From Mesorhizobium xinjiangense (GTDB lineage: Bacteria; Pseudomonadota; Alphaproteobacteria; Rhizobiales; Rhizobiaceae), in NCBI RefSeq assembly GCF_009749525.1, contig NZ_WOAC01000002.1, positions 186,001 through 250,000 of the forward strand: 64,000 nucleotides of DNA, written 5' to 3'. Positions 34,423-44,300 of this stretch are shown piece after piece. Position numbers and translations under genes: made by a program. Below the pieces are notes generated by a model, which worked only from the letters and a program-made list of their open reading frames with translations, ran no database searches and was not told where the DNA came from. Each line of letters opens with the position of its first letter. The stretch's first letter is position 1.

Positions 34423-36024
34423 ATGACCGGCTCCCTGAACGGCGAGGCGTCCTTGACGCCGTCGGCAGAAACCGCCGGGCCGGCGGCGCGCGAACTGGAA
34501 CTGAAACTCGTGACCGATGCCGGAAGCGTGCGTTCCCTGGCTTGCGCACCTGCGGTGGAGGCCTGCGCGCGCAACAAGGGCGTCGTGCGGCGCCTGGAGG
34601 CGGCCTATTACGACACGTCCGATCAGGCACTTCAAAAGGCCGGCTACACGCTGCGGGTGCGGCGCAATGGCGGGCGGTATGTGATGACGGTGAAGACGAG
34701 CGGGACGCTGGCGCCCGGCACGCTGGCGCGTGGCGAATGGGAGGTGCCGGTCGACGGCCTGCAGCCCGACATTTCGCGTCTCATGGGCCAGTTGCCCGAC
34801 GACTTTCCAGCCGCGTTGGGCGATGCCGAACTCGTGGCGCAGTATACGACCAGCGTGCGCCGGCGCACGCGCCTGCTCGACCTGCCCTATGCGACCATCG
34901 AGCTCGCAGCCGACGAGGGCTCCGTCGTCGCGGGCGAGCGCAGCGAGCCGATCAACGAGATCGAGCTGGAACTGATGAAGGGCGACGCCTCGGCCCTGTA
35001 CGAACTGGCCCTGGCGCTCAGCGATTCCGCCCGCCTCGATCCGAGCCCGCGCAGCAAGGCGGCGCGCGGCATCGATCTGGCGCGCGGCGTGCCGCCTGGT
35101 TTCTCCAAGGCACCGAAGCTGCGTTTCGATGCCGCGACAAGTCTGGACGAGGTGATCGCGGCCATCTTGCGCTCTGCGCTTCAGCATCTGCTCGACAACA
35201 AGGCCGCCGCAGTCGACGGCAGCCATCCCGAGGGTGTGCATCAGGCGCGCATTGCGCTCAGGCGCCTGCGCTCGATGCTCAAGATCCTTGCCGACACCAC
35301 CGGCGCACAGGCGAGCGAACGTTTTCGCGACCAGGCAAAGTGCCTTGCCTCGGCCATGAACGATGCGCGCAATTGGGACGTCTTCTTGAGCGAGACCCTG
35401 CCGCCGATCGAGGACAAATGCGCGGCGGTGAAGGGCTTTGCCGAATTGCGCGCCGCAGCGGAGGCGAAGCGCAGAAAAGGCTATGAAACCGACCGCGCGG
35501 CCTTCGACGATCCGCGCTCGGGCCGTTTTCAGCTCGAGATGGCGCTGTGGATCGAGCAACGCGGCTGGCGCTCGAGCGTCGACGCCGATGGCCTGGCGCA
35601 GCTTTCCGCACCGGCCCGGCTCTATGCCGAAAAGGTACTTGCCGGCTTGCATCGGAAGGTGATCAAGCGGGGCCGTCAATTCGGCCGGTTGAGCGTTGAC
35701 GAGCGCCACAGGGTGCGCCTGGCGATGAAGAAATTGCGCTACGCGGCCGACTTCTTCCTGCCGCTTTTCGGCAAAAGCAGGAAGGTGGCCGCCTACGCCA
35801 AATTTCTCCGGCGCTTCCAGGATCTGCTCGGAAAATACAACGACATGGCGACCACCGAAGGCCTTTTGACCGAACTGCAGGCAGGGGACGCATCGCCGAA
35901 GCTTGCCGGGCCGTGCGGAGCCGTCATCGGCTGGCAGGCCCGCGATCTTCTCGACACGGAAGCCGAACTCATCGCGGCCTGGCGCGAATTCAAGAAAGCC
36001 GGGCGCATGTGGAAGAGCAAGTAG
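34423..36024 (+). CDS. CYTH and CHAD domain-containing protein
   Basis: A 533-residue protein joining an N-terminal CYTH domain (tunnel-fold triphosphatase) to a C-terminal CHAD domain. The CYTH part starts ARELELKLVTD, the ExExK signature, and continues with YYDTSDQALQKAGYTLRVRR and EIELELMKGD. The CHAD part has GVHQARIALRRLRSMLKIL and HRVRLAMKKLRYAADFF, the histidine and basic-residue motifs that bind polyphosphate. A role in inorganic triphosphate or polyphosphate handling is likely. The start may be ATG 34423 or GTG 34411; GGGAG lies upstream. Confidence 0.9.
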   Translation: MTGSLNGEASLTPSAETAGPAARELELKLVTDAGSVRSLACAPAVEACARNKGVVRRLEAAYYDTSDQALQKAGYTLRVRRNGGRYVMTVKTSGTLAPGTLARGEWEVPVDGLQPDISRLMGQLPDDFPAALGDAELVAQYTTSVRRRTRLLDLPYATIELAADEGSVVAGERSEPINEIELELMKGDASALYELALALSDSARLDPSPRSKAARGIDLARGVPPGFSKAPKLRFDAATSLDEVIAAILRSALQHLLDNKAAAVDGSHPEGVHQARIALRRLRSMLKILADTTGAQASERFRDQAKCLASAMNDARNWDVFLSETLPPIEDKCAAVKGFAELRAAAEAKRRKGYETDRAAFDDPRSGRFQLEMALWIEQRGWRSSVDADGLAQLSAPARLYAEKVLAGLHRKVIKRGRQFGRLSVDERHRVRLAMKKLRYAADFFLPLFGKSRKVAAYAKFLRRFQDLLGKYNDMATTEGLLTELQAGDASPKLAGPCGAVIGWQARDLLDTEAELIAAWREFKKAGRMWKSK

Positions 36025-36032
36025 CTCGAACC

Positions 36033-36983
36033 TTACGGCAGCGCATCCCGTGGTGGACCGGGCCGGTAGAGCCGGTCAAGCAGCACCGGCGTCAGATACA
36101 TCGGGATCTGATAGCAGCCGATGAACAGAAGAAGCGGGTCGGTGACGGCAGCGGGCAGGGCGGTCAGAAACAGCGCAATGTTGCGGTTGGCCGCGACGAT
36201 CCCCATCGGTGCCGCGAGCCGGCGCCAGCGGCTTTGCCGCAGGATCACGACCAGGGCGATCTGCAGGCCGAAATTGGCGGCGAAGGCGGTGAACAGCGCT
36301 GTGGCAAAGCGTGTTGGGTCGCCGACCAGCGCCGGACCGACGGCCGACATCAGGCCGACGACGACGATTGCCATCATGATGGCCGACAGTCCGTCGATGG
36401 CCGCATAGGTACGGCGCGACGGGGAGCGCAGCACGAAGCCGCGGATTAAAAAGGCGGCACCCGTGGCCGCCAGGATGATGGTGAGCAGCCTGGCGGAGGC
36501 GCCGAGCACCGCTGCCGCGTCGCCGAGCGACGGCGCCAGCCACAGGACCGGAATGACCGTGAGCGGCAGGAGCGCGGTCGCCAGCACCATCTGCCGTAGC
36601 GCCGGCGCCGGATCGTTGCCGGTCAGAAGCGTCAGATTGGGGCTGCCGGAGATCGGCGGCGCGGCCAGCATAAGCACCAGACCCGTGGCGAGCGCACCGG
36701 TCCATCCGGCGAGTGCGAATGTGAGGATCGCCGCAATCGGAAAGGCGATCTGGTAGACGATCAGGAACCCGGCTGACGTTCGCAGGTCCGCCAGTGCGCC
36801 AAGCGCCTGGCGCGGCCCGACACGCAGCGCGGCGACGAACAGCAGGCCGGCCACGAGTTCGGCGATCCACTCCTTCATCGCCAGCGCCGCGCCGGGAAAG
36901 GCGATGCCGGCGGCAAGCCCTGCCACGAGCACCAGCCGGCCATGTTTCGCCGCCAGCGCCAGCAGGGTGAAGACCGCCTCCAT
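36033..36983 (-). CDS. BASS-like (bile acid:sodium symporter superfamily) membrane transporter
   Basis: A 316-residue integral membrane protein with about nine or ten hydrophobic segments. It includes LMLAAPPISGSPNLTLLTGND and IVAANRNIALFLTALP, which resemble the crossover regions of the BASS superfamily. Substrate is unknown. Its ATG overlaps the stop of the TRAP large permease by one base (TGATG), so it is the last gene of the TRAP operon and may export or import a related organic acid. Confidence 0.65.
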   Translation of the reverse strand: MEAVFTLLALAAKHGRLVLVAGLAAGIAFPGAALAMKEWIAELVAGLLFVAALRVGPRQALGALADLRTSAGFLIVYQIAFPIAAILTFALAGWTGALATGLVLMLAAPPISGSPNLTLLTGNDPAPALRQMVLATALLPLTVIPVLWLAPSLGDAAAVLGASARLLTIILAATGAAFLIRGFVLRSPSRRTYAAIDGLSAIMMAIVVVGLMSAVGPALVGDPTRFATALFTAFAANFGLQIALVVILRQSRWRRLAAPMGIVAANRNIALFLTALPAAVTDPLLLFIGCYQIPMYLTPVLLDRLYRPGPPRDALP

Positions 36984-38296
36984 CACCCGCCCGCCGCGGG
37001 ACGCATGTTCTGCGGCAGCCATGTCGCCAGTTCCGGGAAGGCGATGAGCACGAAGACCATTGCCACCATGATCAGGAACATCGGCAGGGCGGCGCGCGCG
37101 ACGTAGTTCATCTCGTGGCCGGTCATGCCCTGCAGGACGAACAGGTTGAAGCCTATCGGGGGCGTGATCTGTGCCATCTCGACGACCACGACGACGAAGA
37201 TGCCGAACCAGATGATGTCGATCCCGGCCTGACGCACCATTGGCTCCACCACCGCGATGGTCAGCACGACGGCGGAGATGCCGTCGAGGAAGCAGCCGAT
37301 GATGATGTAGAAGACGAGCAGCATCATCAGCAGCTCGAAGCGCGACAGTTCCAGCGAGCCGATCCATTCGGCGAGGCCGCGCGGCAGGCCGGTGAAGCCC
37401 ATCGACAGCGACAGGAAGGCGGCACCCGCCAGGATCAGGGCGATCATGGCCGAGGTGCGCGTGGCGCCGATGAGACTTTCACTGAAGCTTTGCCAGCTCA
37501 GCGAGCCTTGCGCGAAGGCCAGCAGCAGCGCTCCGATGACGCCGATGGCCGCGGCCTCCGTGGCCGTCGCATAGCCCAGATACATCGAGCCGATGACGAC
37601 GGCGATCAAGGCCAGGACCGGCAGGAGAAAACGCGAATTCTTCAGCCGTTCGACGAAGGATGTGCCGGTTTCGGCATCGGGCCGGTAGTCGGCGGAAAAT
37701 TTCGACACTGCCGCCACATAGAGCATGAACATGGTGGCGAGCACCAGCCCGGGAACAATGCCGGCGATGAACAGCTTGGTGATCGATTCGTTGATGGTGA
37801 CGCCATAGACGATCAGCGTCAGCGAGGGCGGGATCATCAGCCCCAGCGTTGCCGCACCGGCCAGGGTGCCGATCACCATCTTTTCGGGATAGTTGCGCTT
37901 GCGCAGTTCCGGTACCGACATCTTGCCGACCGTCGTCAGCGTTGCCGCCGATGATCCCGACACGGCGGCGAACACCGTGCAACCGACGATATTGGTGTGC
38001 AAGAGCCCGCCGGGAAGCCTGGCCATCCAGGGCGACAGGCCGCGGAACATGTCTTCCGATAGCCGCGTGCGAAAGAGGATTTCGCCCATCCAGATGAACA
38101 GCGGCAGCGCGGTCAGCGTCCATGAAGAGGCCGTGCGCCAGATGATGGTCATCATGGCGTCGCCGGCCGGGCGGATCGTGAAGAGCTCCATGCCCACCCA
38201 GGCGACGCCGAGCAGGGCGAGCCCCACCCAAACGCCGGTGCCAAGCAGCAGAAAGAGGACGAAAAGGAAGATACCGACGGCGTAGAACTGTTCCAC
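36983..38296 (-). CDS. dctM: TRAP transporter large permease (DctM)
   Basis: A 437-residue inner-membrane subunit of a sodium-driven TRAP importer, with about twelve hydrophobic segments. Marks include VFAAVSGSSAATLTTVGKM, the LMIPPSLTLIVYGVTINESI block and the QITPPIGFNLFVLQGMTG motif near the end. It follows the small permease by 5 bases on the same strand and overlaps the downstream BASS-like gene by one base. Confidence 0.95.
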   Translation of the reverse strand: MEQFYAVGIFLFVLFLLLGTGVWVGLALLGVAWVGMELFTIRPAGDAMMTIIWRTASSWTLTALPLFIWMGEILFRTRLSEDMFRGLSPWMARLPGGLLHTNIVGCTVFAAVSGSSAATLTTVGKMSVPELRKRNYPEKMVIGTLAGAATLGLMIPPSLTLIVYGVTINESITKLFIAGIVPGLVLATMFMLYVAAVSKFSADYRPDAETGTSFVERLKNSRFLLPVLALIAVVIGSMYLGYATATEAAAIGVIGALLLAFAQGSLSWQSFSESLIGATRTSAMIALILAGAAFLSLSMGFTGLPRGLAEWIGSLELSRFELLMMLLVFYIIIGCFLDGISAVVLTIAVVEPMVRQAGIDIIWFGIFVVVVVEMAQITPPIGFNLFVLQGMTGHEMNYVARAALPMFLIMVAMVFVLIAFPELATWLPQNMRPAAGG

Positions 38297-38301
38297 CGCT
38301 T

Positions 38302-38826
38302 CTACTCCGCGCCCGGCTGGTCGAAGGTGCCGGGCCTGATATTGTCGTTGCGCGTCACAAGCAGCGTCACGAGGTTGTCGAGGAAGCAGACCGCCAGGAG
38401 CACCGCGCCCGCGGCCATCGGCACTTGCGGGATCCAGATCGCCGTGGCGTCCTGGCCCTGGCTGACGTCACCCAGCTTGTAGGACCAGTAGACCGCCCTG
38501 ATCGCGTACCAGGCCAGATAGGTCGAGGCGGCCGAAGCGATCAGCAAACACCACAATTCGCCCCAGAAGCGCTTTTCCCCCAGGGCGGTAAGGAAAAGCC
38601 CGACCCTGATATGCGATCCGGCGTTGAGCGCGCTGGAAAATGCCAGGAACGACGCCGATGCCATCAGATAGCCGGCATATTCGGCCGAGCCGGGAAAGGT
38701 GACGCCGGCCCAGCGCGCCGCCATCTGCAGCACGATGACGACAAGGATGAGGACGAGGCAGGCCGCCGCCGCAACGCCTGCAGCGGCGTAGAGCGCGTCG
38801 AGCGCCCGCCGGATGGGTGAGGTCAT
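38302..38826 (-). CDS. dctQ: TRAP transporter small permease (DctQ)
   Basis: A 174-residue membrane protein with four hydrophobic segments. WAGVTFPGSAEYAGYLMASASFL-type sequence and the SHIRVGLFLTAL motif identify the DctQ family. ATG 38826 (MTSPIRRALD) is the natural start; the upstream extension is not membrane-like. It lies 68 bases after the binding-protein gene and 5 before the large permease, the usual dctPQM order. Confidence 0.9.
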   Translation of the reverse strand: MTSPIRRALDALYAAAGVAAAACLVLILVVIVLQMAARWAGVTFPGSAEYAGYLMASASFLAFSSALNAGSHIRVGLFLTALGEKRFWGELWCLLIASAASTYLAWYAIRAVYWSYKLGDVSQGQDATAIWIPQVPMAAGAVLLAVCFLDNLVTLLVTRNDNIRPGTFDQPGAE

Positions 38827-38894
38827 GAGGTTCCCCGTTCTGTAAGGCGGTGAACCGTCGGGCCCGGACAGGCCGGGCCCGCGGCAGTCGGCGT

Positions 38895-39869
38895 TTATTG
38901 AGCCTTGTAGGCGTCGATGATCGCCTTGCCGTTCTCGCCGGCGGCCTCGATCCATTCCCCGGTCATCGTCTCACCGAAGCCGGCCAGTTCTTCCTTCAAC
39001 TCATCACCGGGAGGCGCCACGGTCATGCCGTTCTCGGCCAGCGTCTTCAAATAGCCCGCCGTCAATTCCTCCGATTTCGCCGTTCCATCGGCCGCCGCCT
39101 TGGCGCCGCACTCCATCACCAGCTTCTGCGTGTCTTCGTCGAGCGCATCGAAGGCGTCCTTGTTGGCGAAGACGGCATTGCGCGGCAGCCAGGCCTGCAC
39201 GTTGTAGAAATGGGTCAGGCTTTCCCAGACCTTGGAATCCACACCGGTCGATCCCGACGAGATGAAGCTGTCGGCGACCCCGGTGGCGAGCGCCTGGCTG
39301 AGTTCGGCTGCCTCGATCTGAACCGGCACCATGCCGGCAAGTTCGGCGATGCGGGCGGTTGCCGCATTGTAGGCGCGGAACTTTACGCCTTCCAAATCGG
39401 CCACCGAATTGACGTCCTTCTTCACGTAGAGCCCCTGCGGCGGCCAGGGAACGGAATAGACGTAGACGAGGTTCTGGCTGTCGAGCACGTCCTTGACCTT
39501 GTCCTGAGCCGCGTCCCACAGCTTTGCCGAATCCTCGTAGGAGGTGGCGAGGAAGGGGATGGAATCGACGCCGAACAGCGGATTCTCGTTGGCGTGGGCC
39601 GACAGGAGCCGCTCGCCGATCGGCGCCTGGCCGGTCTGGACGGCGCGCTTGATGTCGTTGCCGGCAAACAGCGCGCCGCCGGGATGGGTGACGATTTCGA
39701 GCGCGCCGCCGGACCCGTCGGTCACGCATTTGGCGAAGGTGGCGCCGTTCTCGGAGTGGAAGTTGGTCGCCGGATAGGCCATGGGCATGTCCCATTTCTG
39801 GGCATGGGCCGCACCCGCCGCAACTGTTGCCATAGCGGCGGTGGCCAGAAGTGTCGTCAGTCGTCTCAT
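38895..39869 (-). CDS. dctP: TRAP transporter substrate-binding protein (DctP)
   Basis: A 324-residue periplasmic protein with a signal peptide (cleavage after AGAAHA). The DctP fold shows NFHSENGATFAKCVTDGSGG and LEGVKFRAYNAATARIAELAG, where an arginine usually clamps the substrate carboxylate. ELSQALATGVADSFISSGS follows. The substrate is probably a carboxylate. The neighbouring DadA-like and indolepyruvate oxidoreductase genes suggest an amino acid or 2-oxo acid, but this is inference. Confidence 0.93.
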   Translation of the reverse strand: MRRLTTLLATAAMATVAAGAAHAQKWDMPMAYPATNFHSENGATFAKCVTDGSGGALEIVTHPGGALFAGNDIKRAVQTGQAPIGERLLSAHANENPLFGVDSIPFLATSYEDSAKLWDAAQDKVKDVLDSQNLVYVYSVPWPPQGLYVKKDVNSVADLEGVKFRAYNAATARIAELAGMVPVQIEAAELSQALATGVADSFISSGSTGVDSKVWESLTHFYNVQAWLPRNAVFANKDAFDALDEDTQKLVMECGAKAAADGTAKSEELTAGYLKTLAENGMTVAPPGDELKEELAGFGETMTGEWIEAAGENGKAIIDAYKAQ

Positions 39870-39928
39870 CGTCTCAGTCTCCCATTTTTGCGATGAATTG
39901 TTTTCAGTGTTCCGGTCGTTTTCCTCGC

Positions 39929-41203
39929 CTATTGGAACCGCGAAGGCGAATAGGGTGCAAGGTCCAGGTTCGGTTTTCTCCCCGAAACAATCTGAGCCAG
40001 GATGCGCCCGGTGCGCGGACCGCCCGTCAGGCCGACGTGATGATGGCCGAAGCCGAGATAGGCACCCCTGATGCCCGGCACTTCGCCGATGACGGGGATG
40101 GAATCGGACGGCGCCGGGCGGTGTCCCATCCATTCCGTCTTTTTCTTCCATGACAGGCCGGGCAGGGCGGCCTTGGCCTGTTTCGTCAGCAGCGCGAAGG
40201 GCGCGCGCGAAGCCGGTGCGTCGAGCCCGCCGAATTCGACGATGCCGGCCAGCCGGAGCCGGCCCTCCATCGGCGTCATGACGAACTTGCCGGCGGCGAC
40301 CATGGTCGGTGCGCGCGGCGTGACACTCGGCTCCCACAGCTCGATGTGATAGCCGCGTTCGCTTTCGAGCGGCACGTCGAGGCCAAGCTTGCGGCACAGC
40401 GCCCTGGACCAGACGCCGGTCGCCACGACAGCCGCCGAACAGGCAATCGTCTCGCCATCGGCGCGCAGCCCTGTAATACGCCCGTCTTCCTGCGCGAAAT
40501 CGGTAATTTCGGCCTTGAGCAGCCGGCCGCCCTGGGTCTCGAAATGCGCCGCGAGGTCCTTCACATAGCGCCCCGGATCGGTGATGAATCCATGATTGGC
40601 CAGCCGGACTGCGAAGTCTGCACTGGATGCAAGGCAAGGATCATAGGCGCGAAGGGCGTCGCCTTCCAGTTCGTCCCATTTGAACCCGAGAAATTTGCGC
40701 ACGCCCCAGCCGAACGCATCGCGATCGAAATGCGCGCGCTTGGGATAGACGAAGACATAATCCGAGCGCTTCAGCCATTTTTCGGCGGCCGTGCCCGATG
40801 CCAGCAACTGGTGATCGGCAAGGCTGTCCCCGATAATGGGAAGGAGGGCGACGGCGATGCGCCGCGCGTCTTCGGCATTGCAGTGGCTGAGATAGCGGCG
40901 CAGCCACGGCATCAGCTTCGGCATGTAGGACCACTTCACAAACAGCGGCTGGCCGGGGTCGAAGAGCATGCCCGGCGCCTTGCGCATCAGGCCGGGTACG
41001 GTGACGGGCACGACGGAAGACGAGGCGAGCACGCCGCCATTGCCATAGCTCGTTGCCTCGCCGGGCGCGGCGCGGTCGATCAGGATGACGTCGTGTCCCT
41101 CGCGCTGCAGCCAGATCGCCGTCGAAACGCCGACAATGCCGGCGCCGATCACGGCGACGGGCGGTGCATTCGGCCCTTTCGCGCTCGCCGTGCTGCATGC
41201 CAT
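39929..41203 (-). CDS. FAD-dependent oxidoreductase, D-amino acid dehydrogenase-like (DadA)
   Basis: A 424-residue flavoprotein of the DAO family. The FAD-binding motif VIGAGIVGVSTAIWLQREG is at residues 18-37. GEATSYGNGGVLASSSVVPV and the C-terminal YLGFGHHHVGLTGGPRTGRI motif match DadA-type dehydrogenases, which oxidise D-amino acids to 2-oxo acids and pass electrons to the respiratory chain. It is the first gene of the operon leading into the TRAP transporter (59-base gap), and an inverted repeat lies just upstream. The exact amine substrate is unknown. Confidence 0.85.
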   Translation of the reverse strand: MACSTASAKGPNAPPVAVIGAGIVGVSTAIWLQREGHDVILIDRAAPGEATSYGNGGVLASSSVVPVTVPGLMRKAPGMLFDPGQPLFVKWSYMPKLMPWLRRYLSHCNAEDARRIAVALLPIIGDSLADHQLLASGTAAEKWLKRSDYVFVYPKRAHFDRDAFGWGVRKFLGFKWDELEGDALRAYDPCLASSADFAVRLANHGFITDPGRYVKDLAAHFETQGGRLLKAEITDFAQEDGRITGLRADGETIACSAAVVATGVWSRALCRKLGLDVPLESERGYHIELWEPSVTPRAPTMVAAGKFVMTPMEGRLRLAGIVEFGGLDAPASRAPFALLTKQAKAALPGLSWKKKTEWMGHRPAPSDSIPVIGEVPGIRGAYLGFGHHHVGLTGGPRTGRILAQIVSGRKPNLDLAPYSPSRFQ

Positions 41204-41250
41204 GCGGTTCCCCTAAACTCGGCGGATTCCGCGGATCGTCGCACACGATG

Positions 41251-41270
41251 ACAAAATGTCAATATTTTGT
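41251..41270. promoter_or_regulatory. palindromic operator over the -35 of the dadA-TRAP operon
   Basis: Perfect inverted repeat ACAAAAT-GTCAAT-ATTTTGT. On the minus strand a TTGACA hexamer (41262-41257) lies at its centre, about 55 bases before the DadA-like start. A regulator bound here would block RNA polymerase. Confidence 0.55.
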
Positions 41271-41331
41271 AGGTAAACTGCAGATGTTTTCCCCTGAAAC
41301 GGTCCAGGCGCCGACCGGAATGGAGCGCCGA

Positions 41332-44300
41332 TCACCCCGGCAGCAGCGTCTCCATTTCCGCTTTCGCGGCCCTTGCGGCCTCCTCCTTGACCGATCCGTA
41401 ACCGCGGACCTGCATCGGCAACGCCATGGCGTCGGCCAGGCGGTCGATGGTCTCCGCGGAAAGCTCGGCAAGCGCGCGATCGATCTTGTGCTCGTACCAG
41501 CCGATCAGTTCGCGTTCCAGCCGGCGGTCGGCGCAATAGCCGAACGGGTCGAGAGGCGTACCGCGCAACCGCCTCATGCGTGCAAGCAGGCGCAAGGGCA
41601 GGCGGACCCAGGGGCCGAATGCCCGTTTGACCGGACGGCCGCGCGCATCCTTGCTTGAGGGCAGGAAGGGCGGGGCAAGGTGGTGGACGATGCGGAAATC
41701 GCCTTCGAACCCCGCCTTCAGCCGATCTTCGAACCCGGTCTGCATGTGCAGGCGGGCGACCTCGTATTCGTCCTTGTAGGCCATCAGTTTGAAGAGCGAG
41801 CGGGCGACCGCTTGCGTCAGCCGTGCCGTGCCGAGGCCCGCTTCCGCCGCTCGCACCTTGTCGACGGCTTTGCTGTAGCGCGCGGCATAGGCGGCGTCCT
41901 GGTAGTCGGTGAGGAAGGCTTCGCGCCGCGCGATCTCTTCGTCCAGTGTTGCAGCCACAGGGGTCGAGGGCTCCAACATGTCCTTCAGCCGGTCGGGAAA
42001 GGCGGCGGCGATGCGGCCGATGAGGAAGGCGCGGTGATTGGCCTCCACCGCCACCCCGTTGAGCTCGATCGCCTGGGCGAGCGCTTCCAATGAGACCGGC
42101 ACCAGCCCCTGCTGCCAGGCAAAGCCCAGCATGGTGACATTGGCATAGACGGCATCGCCCATCAGCGTGTTGGCCAGCCGGTTGGCGTCGACACTCGCCA
42201 GTTCGCCGACCGAACCGTCGAGCGCCGCCAGCCGTTTATCGACGGCAAGGCTCGCATCGCGCTTGCGCACGATATCGCCGGTCGGCATCTCGGCCAGATT
42301 GACCGCCGCCCGCATGCCCGGCCGGTAGGCCGCCGAGGCCTTGGGCGAGGTGGAAACGACGATGTCGCAGCCGATGAGCGCGTCCGCGGCACCCTGATCG
42401 ATGCGTACCTGGTTGATGGCCTCGGGCGTGTTCGCGATGCGGACATAGGACAGCACCGGCCCGAACTTTTGGGCAAAGCCGGTGAAGTCGAGCACCGAGG
42501 CGCCCTTGGCCTCCAGATGTGCCGCCATCGTCACCAATGCGCCGACGGTGATGACGCCGGTGCCACCGACGCCGGTGATCAACAGGTCGTAGGGTTCGGC
42601 GGTCCCGGGCAGTTGCGGGTCGGGCAGATCGGCGGAAAGCGCCGTGAAATCGACCGCGGCGCCGGTCTTCTTTTTCCGGGTTGCGCCCTCAACCGTCACG
42701 AAACTCGGGCAGAATCCGTTGACGCATGAAAAATCCTTGTTGCAGGAGGATTGGTTGATGCGTCTTTTGGTGCCGAATTCGGTCTCGACCGGCTCGACGG
42801 AAAGGCAGTTGGATTCCACCGAGCAATCGCCGCAGCCTTCGCAGACGAGCTCGTTGATGACGGCGAATTTCTTCGGGTCCTCCATCGTGCCGCGCTTGCG
42901 CCGCTTCCGTTTCTCGCTGGCGCAGGTCTGTTCGTAGATCAGGACGGTGACGCCCGGAATCTCGCGCAGTTGGCGCTGCACGGCGTCCATCTCGCGCCGC
43001 CCGTGGATCGTGGTTCCGGCGGGAAAGTCGCCGACGCGGAATTTCTCCGGCCGGTCGGAGACGAAAGCGATCCGCTCCACGCCCTCGGCGCGCGCCGAAT
43101 GGGCGATCGCCTGGACGCTCACCGGCCCGTCGACCGGCTGACCGCCGGTCATGGCGACGGCGTCGTTGTAGAGGATCTTGTAGGTGATGTTGGCCCTGGC
43201 CGCGACGGCCTGGCGGATCGCCATGGAACCGGAGTGATACCAGGTGCCTTCGCCGAGATTCTGGAAGATGTGGTTCTTGCCCGTAAACAGCGATGAGGCG
43301 GCCCAATTGACCCCTTCGCCGCCCATCTGGATGAGCGATGTGGTTTCGCGGTCCATCCAGCTTGCCATGAAATGGCAGCCGATACCGGCCAGCGCCCTGG
43401 AGCCATCCGGCACCTTGGTGGACGTGTTGTGCGGACAGCCGGAGCAGAAATAGGGTGTGCGGGTTGCGCCCTCGACCGAGATCGAGATGGCCGGCTGGCT
43501 TGCGATCGCCGCCGCCTTTGCGGCAAAGCCGTGGCCCGGAAAGAGCCCTTCGAGACGCCCGGCGACGATGGACACGAGTTGGCGCGGCGACAATTCGCCC
43601 GTCCACGGCACCAGCCGCTCGCCCTTTTCGTCGCGCTTGCCGACCATCACGCGCGGCTTGTGGCCCAGCCAGTCGTAAAAATACTCCTTGAACTGGCTTT
43701 CGATGATGCCGCGCTTTTCCTCGATGACGAGGACTTCTTCTTTGTCGCGCACGAATTCCAGCGCGTCGCGGCGGGCCAGCGGCCACACCATGCCGATCTT
43801 GTAGATGTCGATGCCGAGTTCGCGGCATTCCGCCTCGCCGATACTGAGAAGCCGCAGTGCCTCCATCAGGTCGAGATGGCCCTTGCCCGTCGTCACGATG
43901 CCGAAGCGGGCATGTTTCACGTCGTAGACGTGGCGGTCGATCGGGTTGGCCTCGGCGAAGGCGTAGACGGCCTGCTTCTTGGCCTCCATGCGCTCCTCGA
44001 TCTGCGGGCCGGGCAGGTCGGGCCAGCGATAGTGCAGTCCGCCGGGCGGCGGCGTGTAGTCGGGGGCGGCGAAGCTGCGGTCGGGGGCAAGTTCGACCGA
44101 GGCGGCCGACTCCACGGTCTCCGAGATCGCCTTGAAACCGACCCACATGCCGGAAAAGCGCGAAAGCGCGTAGCCCCATTCGCCGAATTCGAGATATTCG
44201 CCGACATTGGCCGGGTTCAGGGTCGGCATGAACCAAGCGATGAAGGCGGCGTCGGACTGGTGCGGCATGGAGGAGGACACGCAGCCATGGTCGTCGCCGG

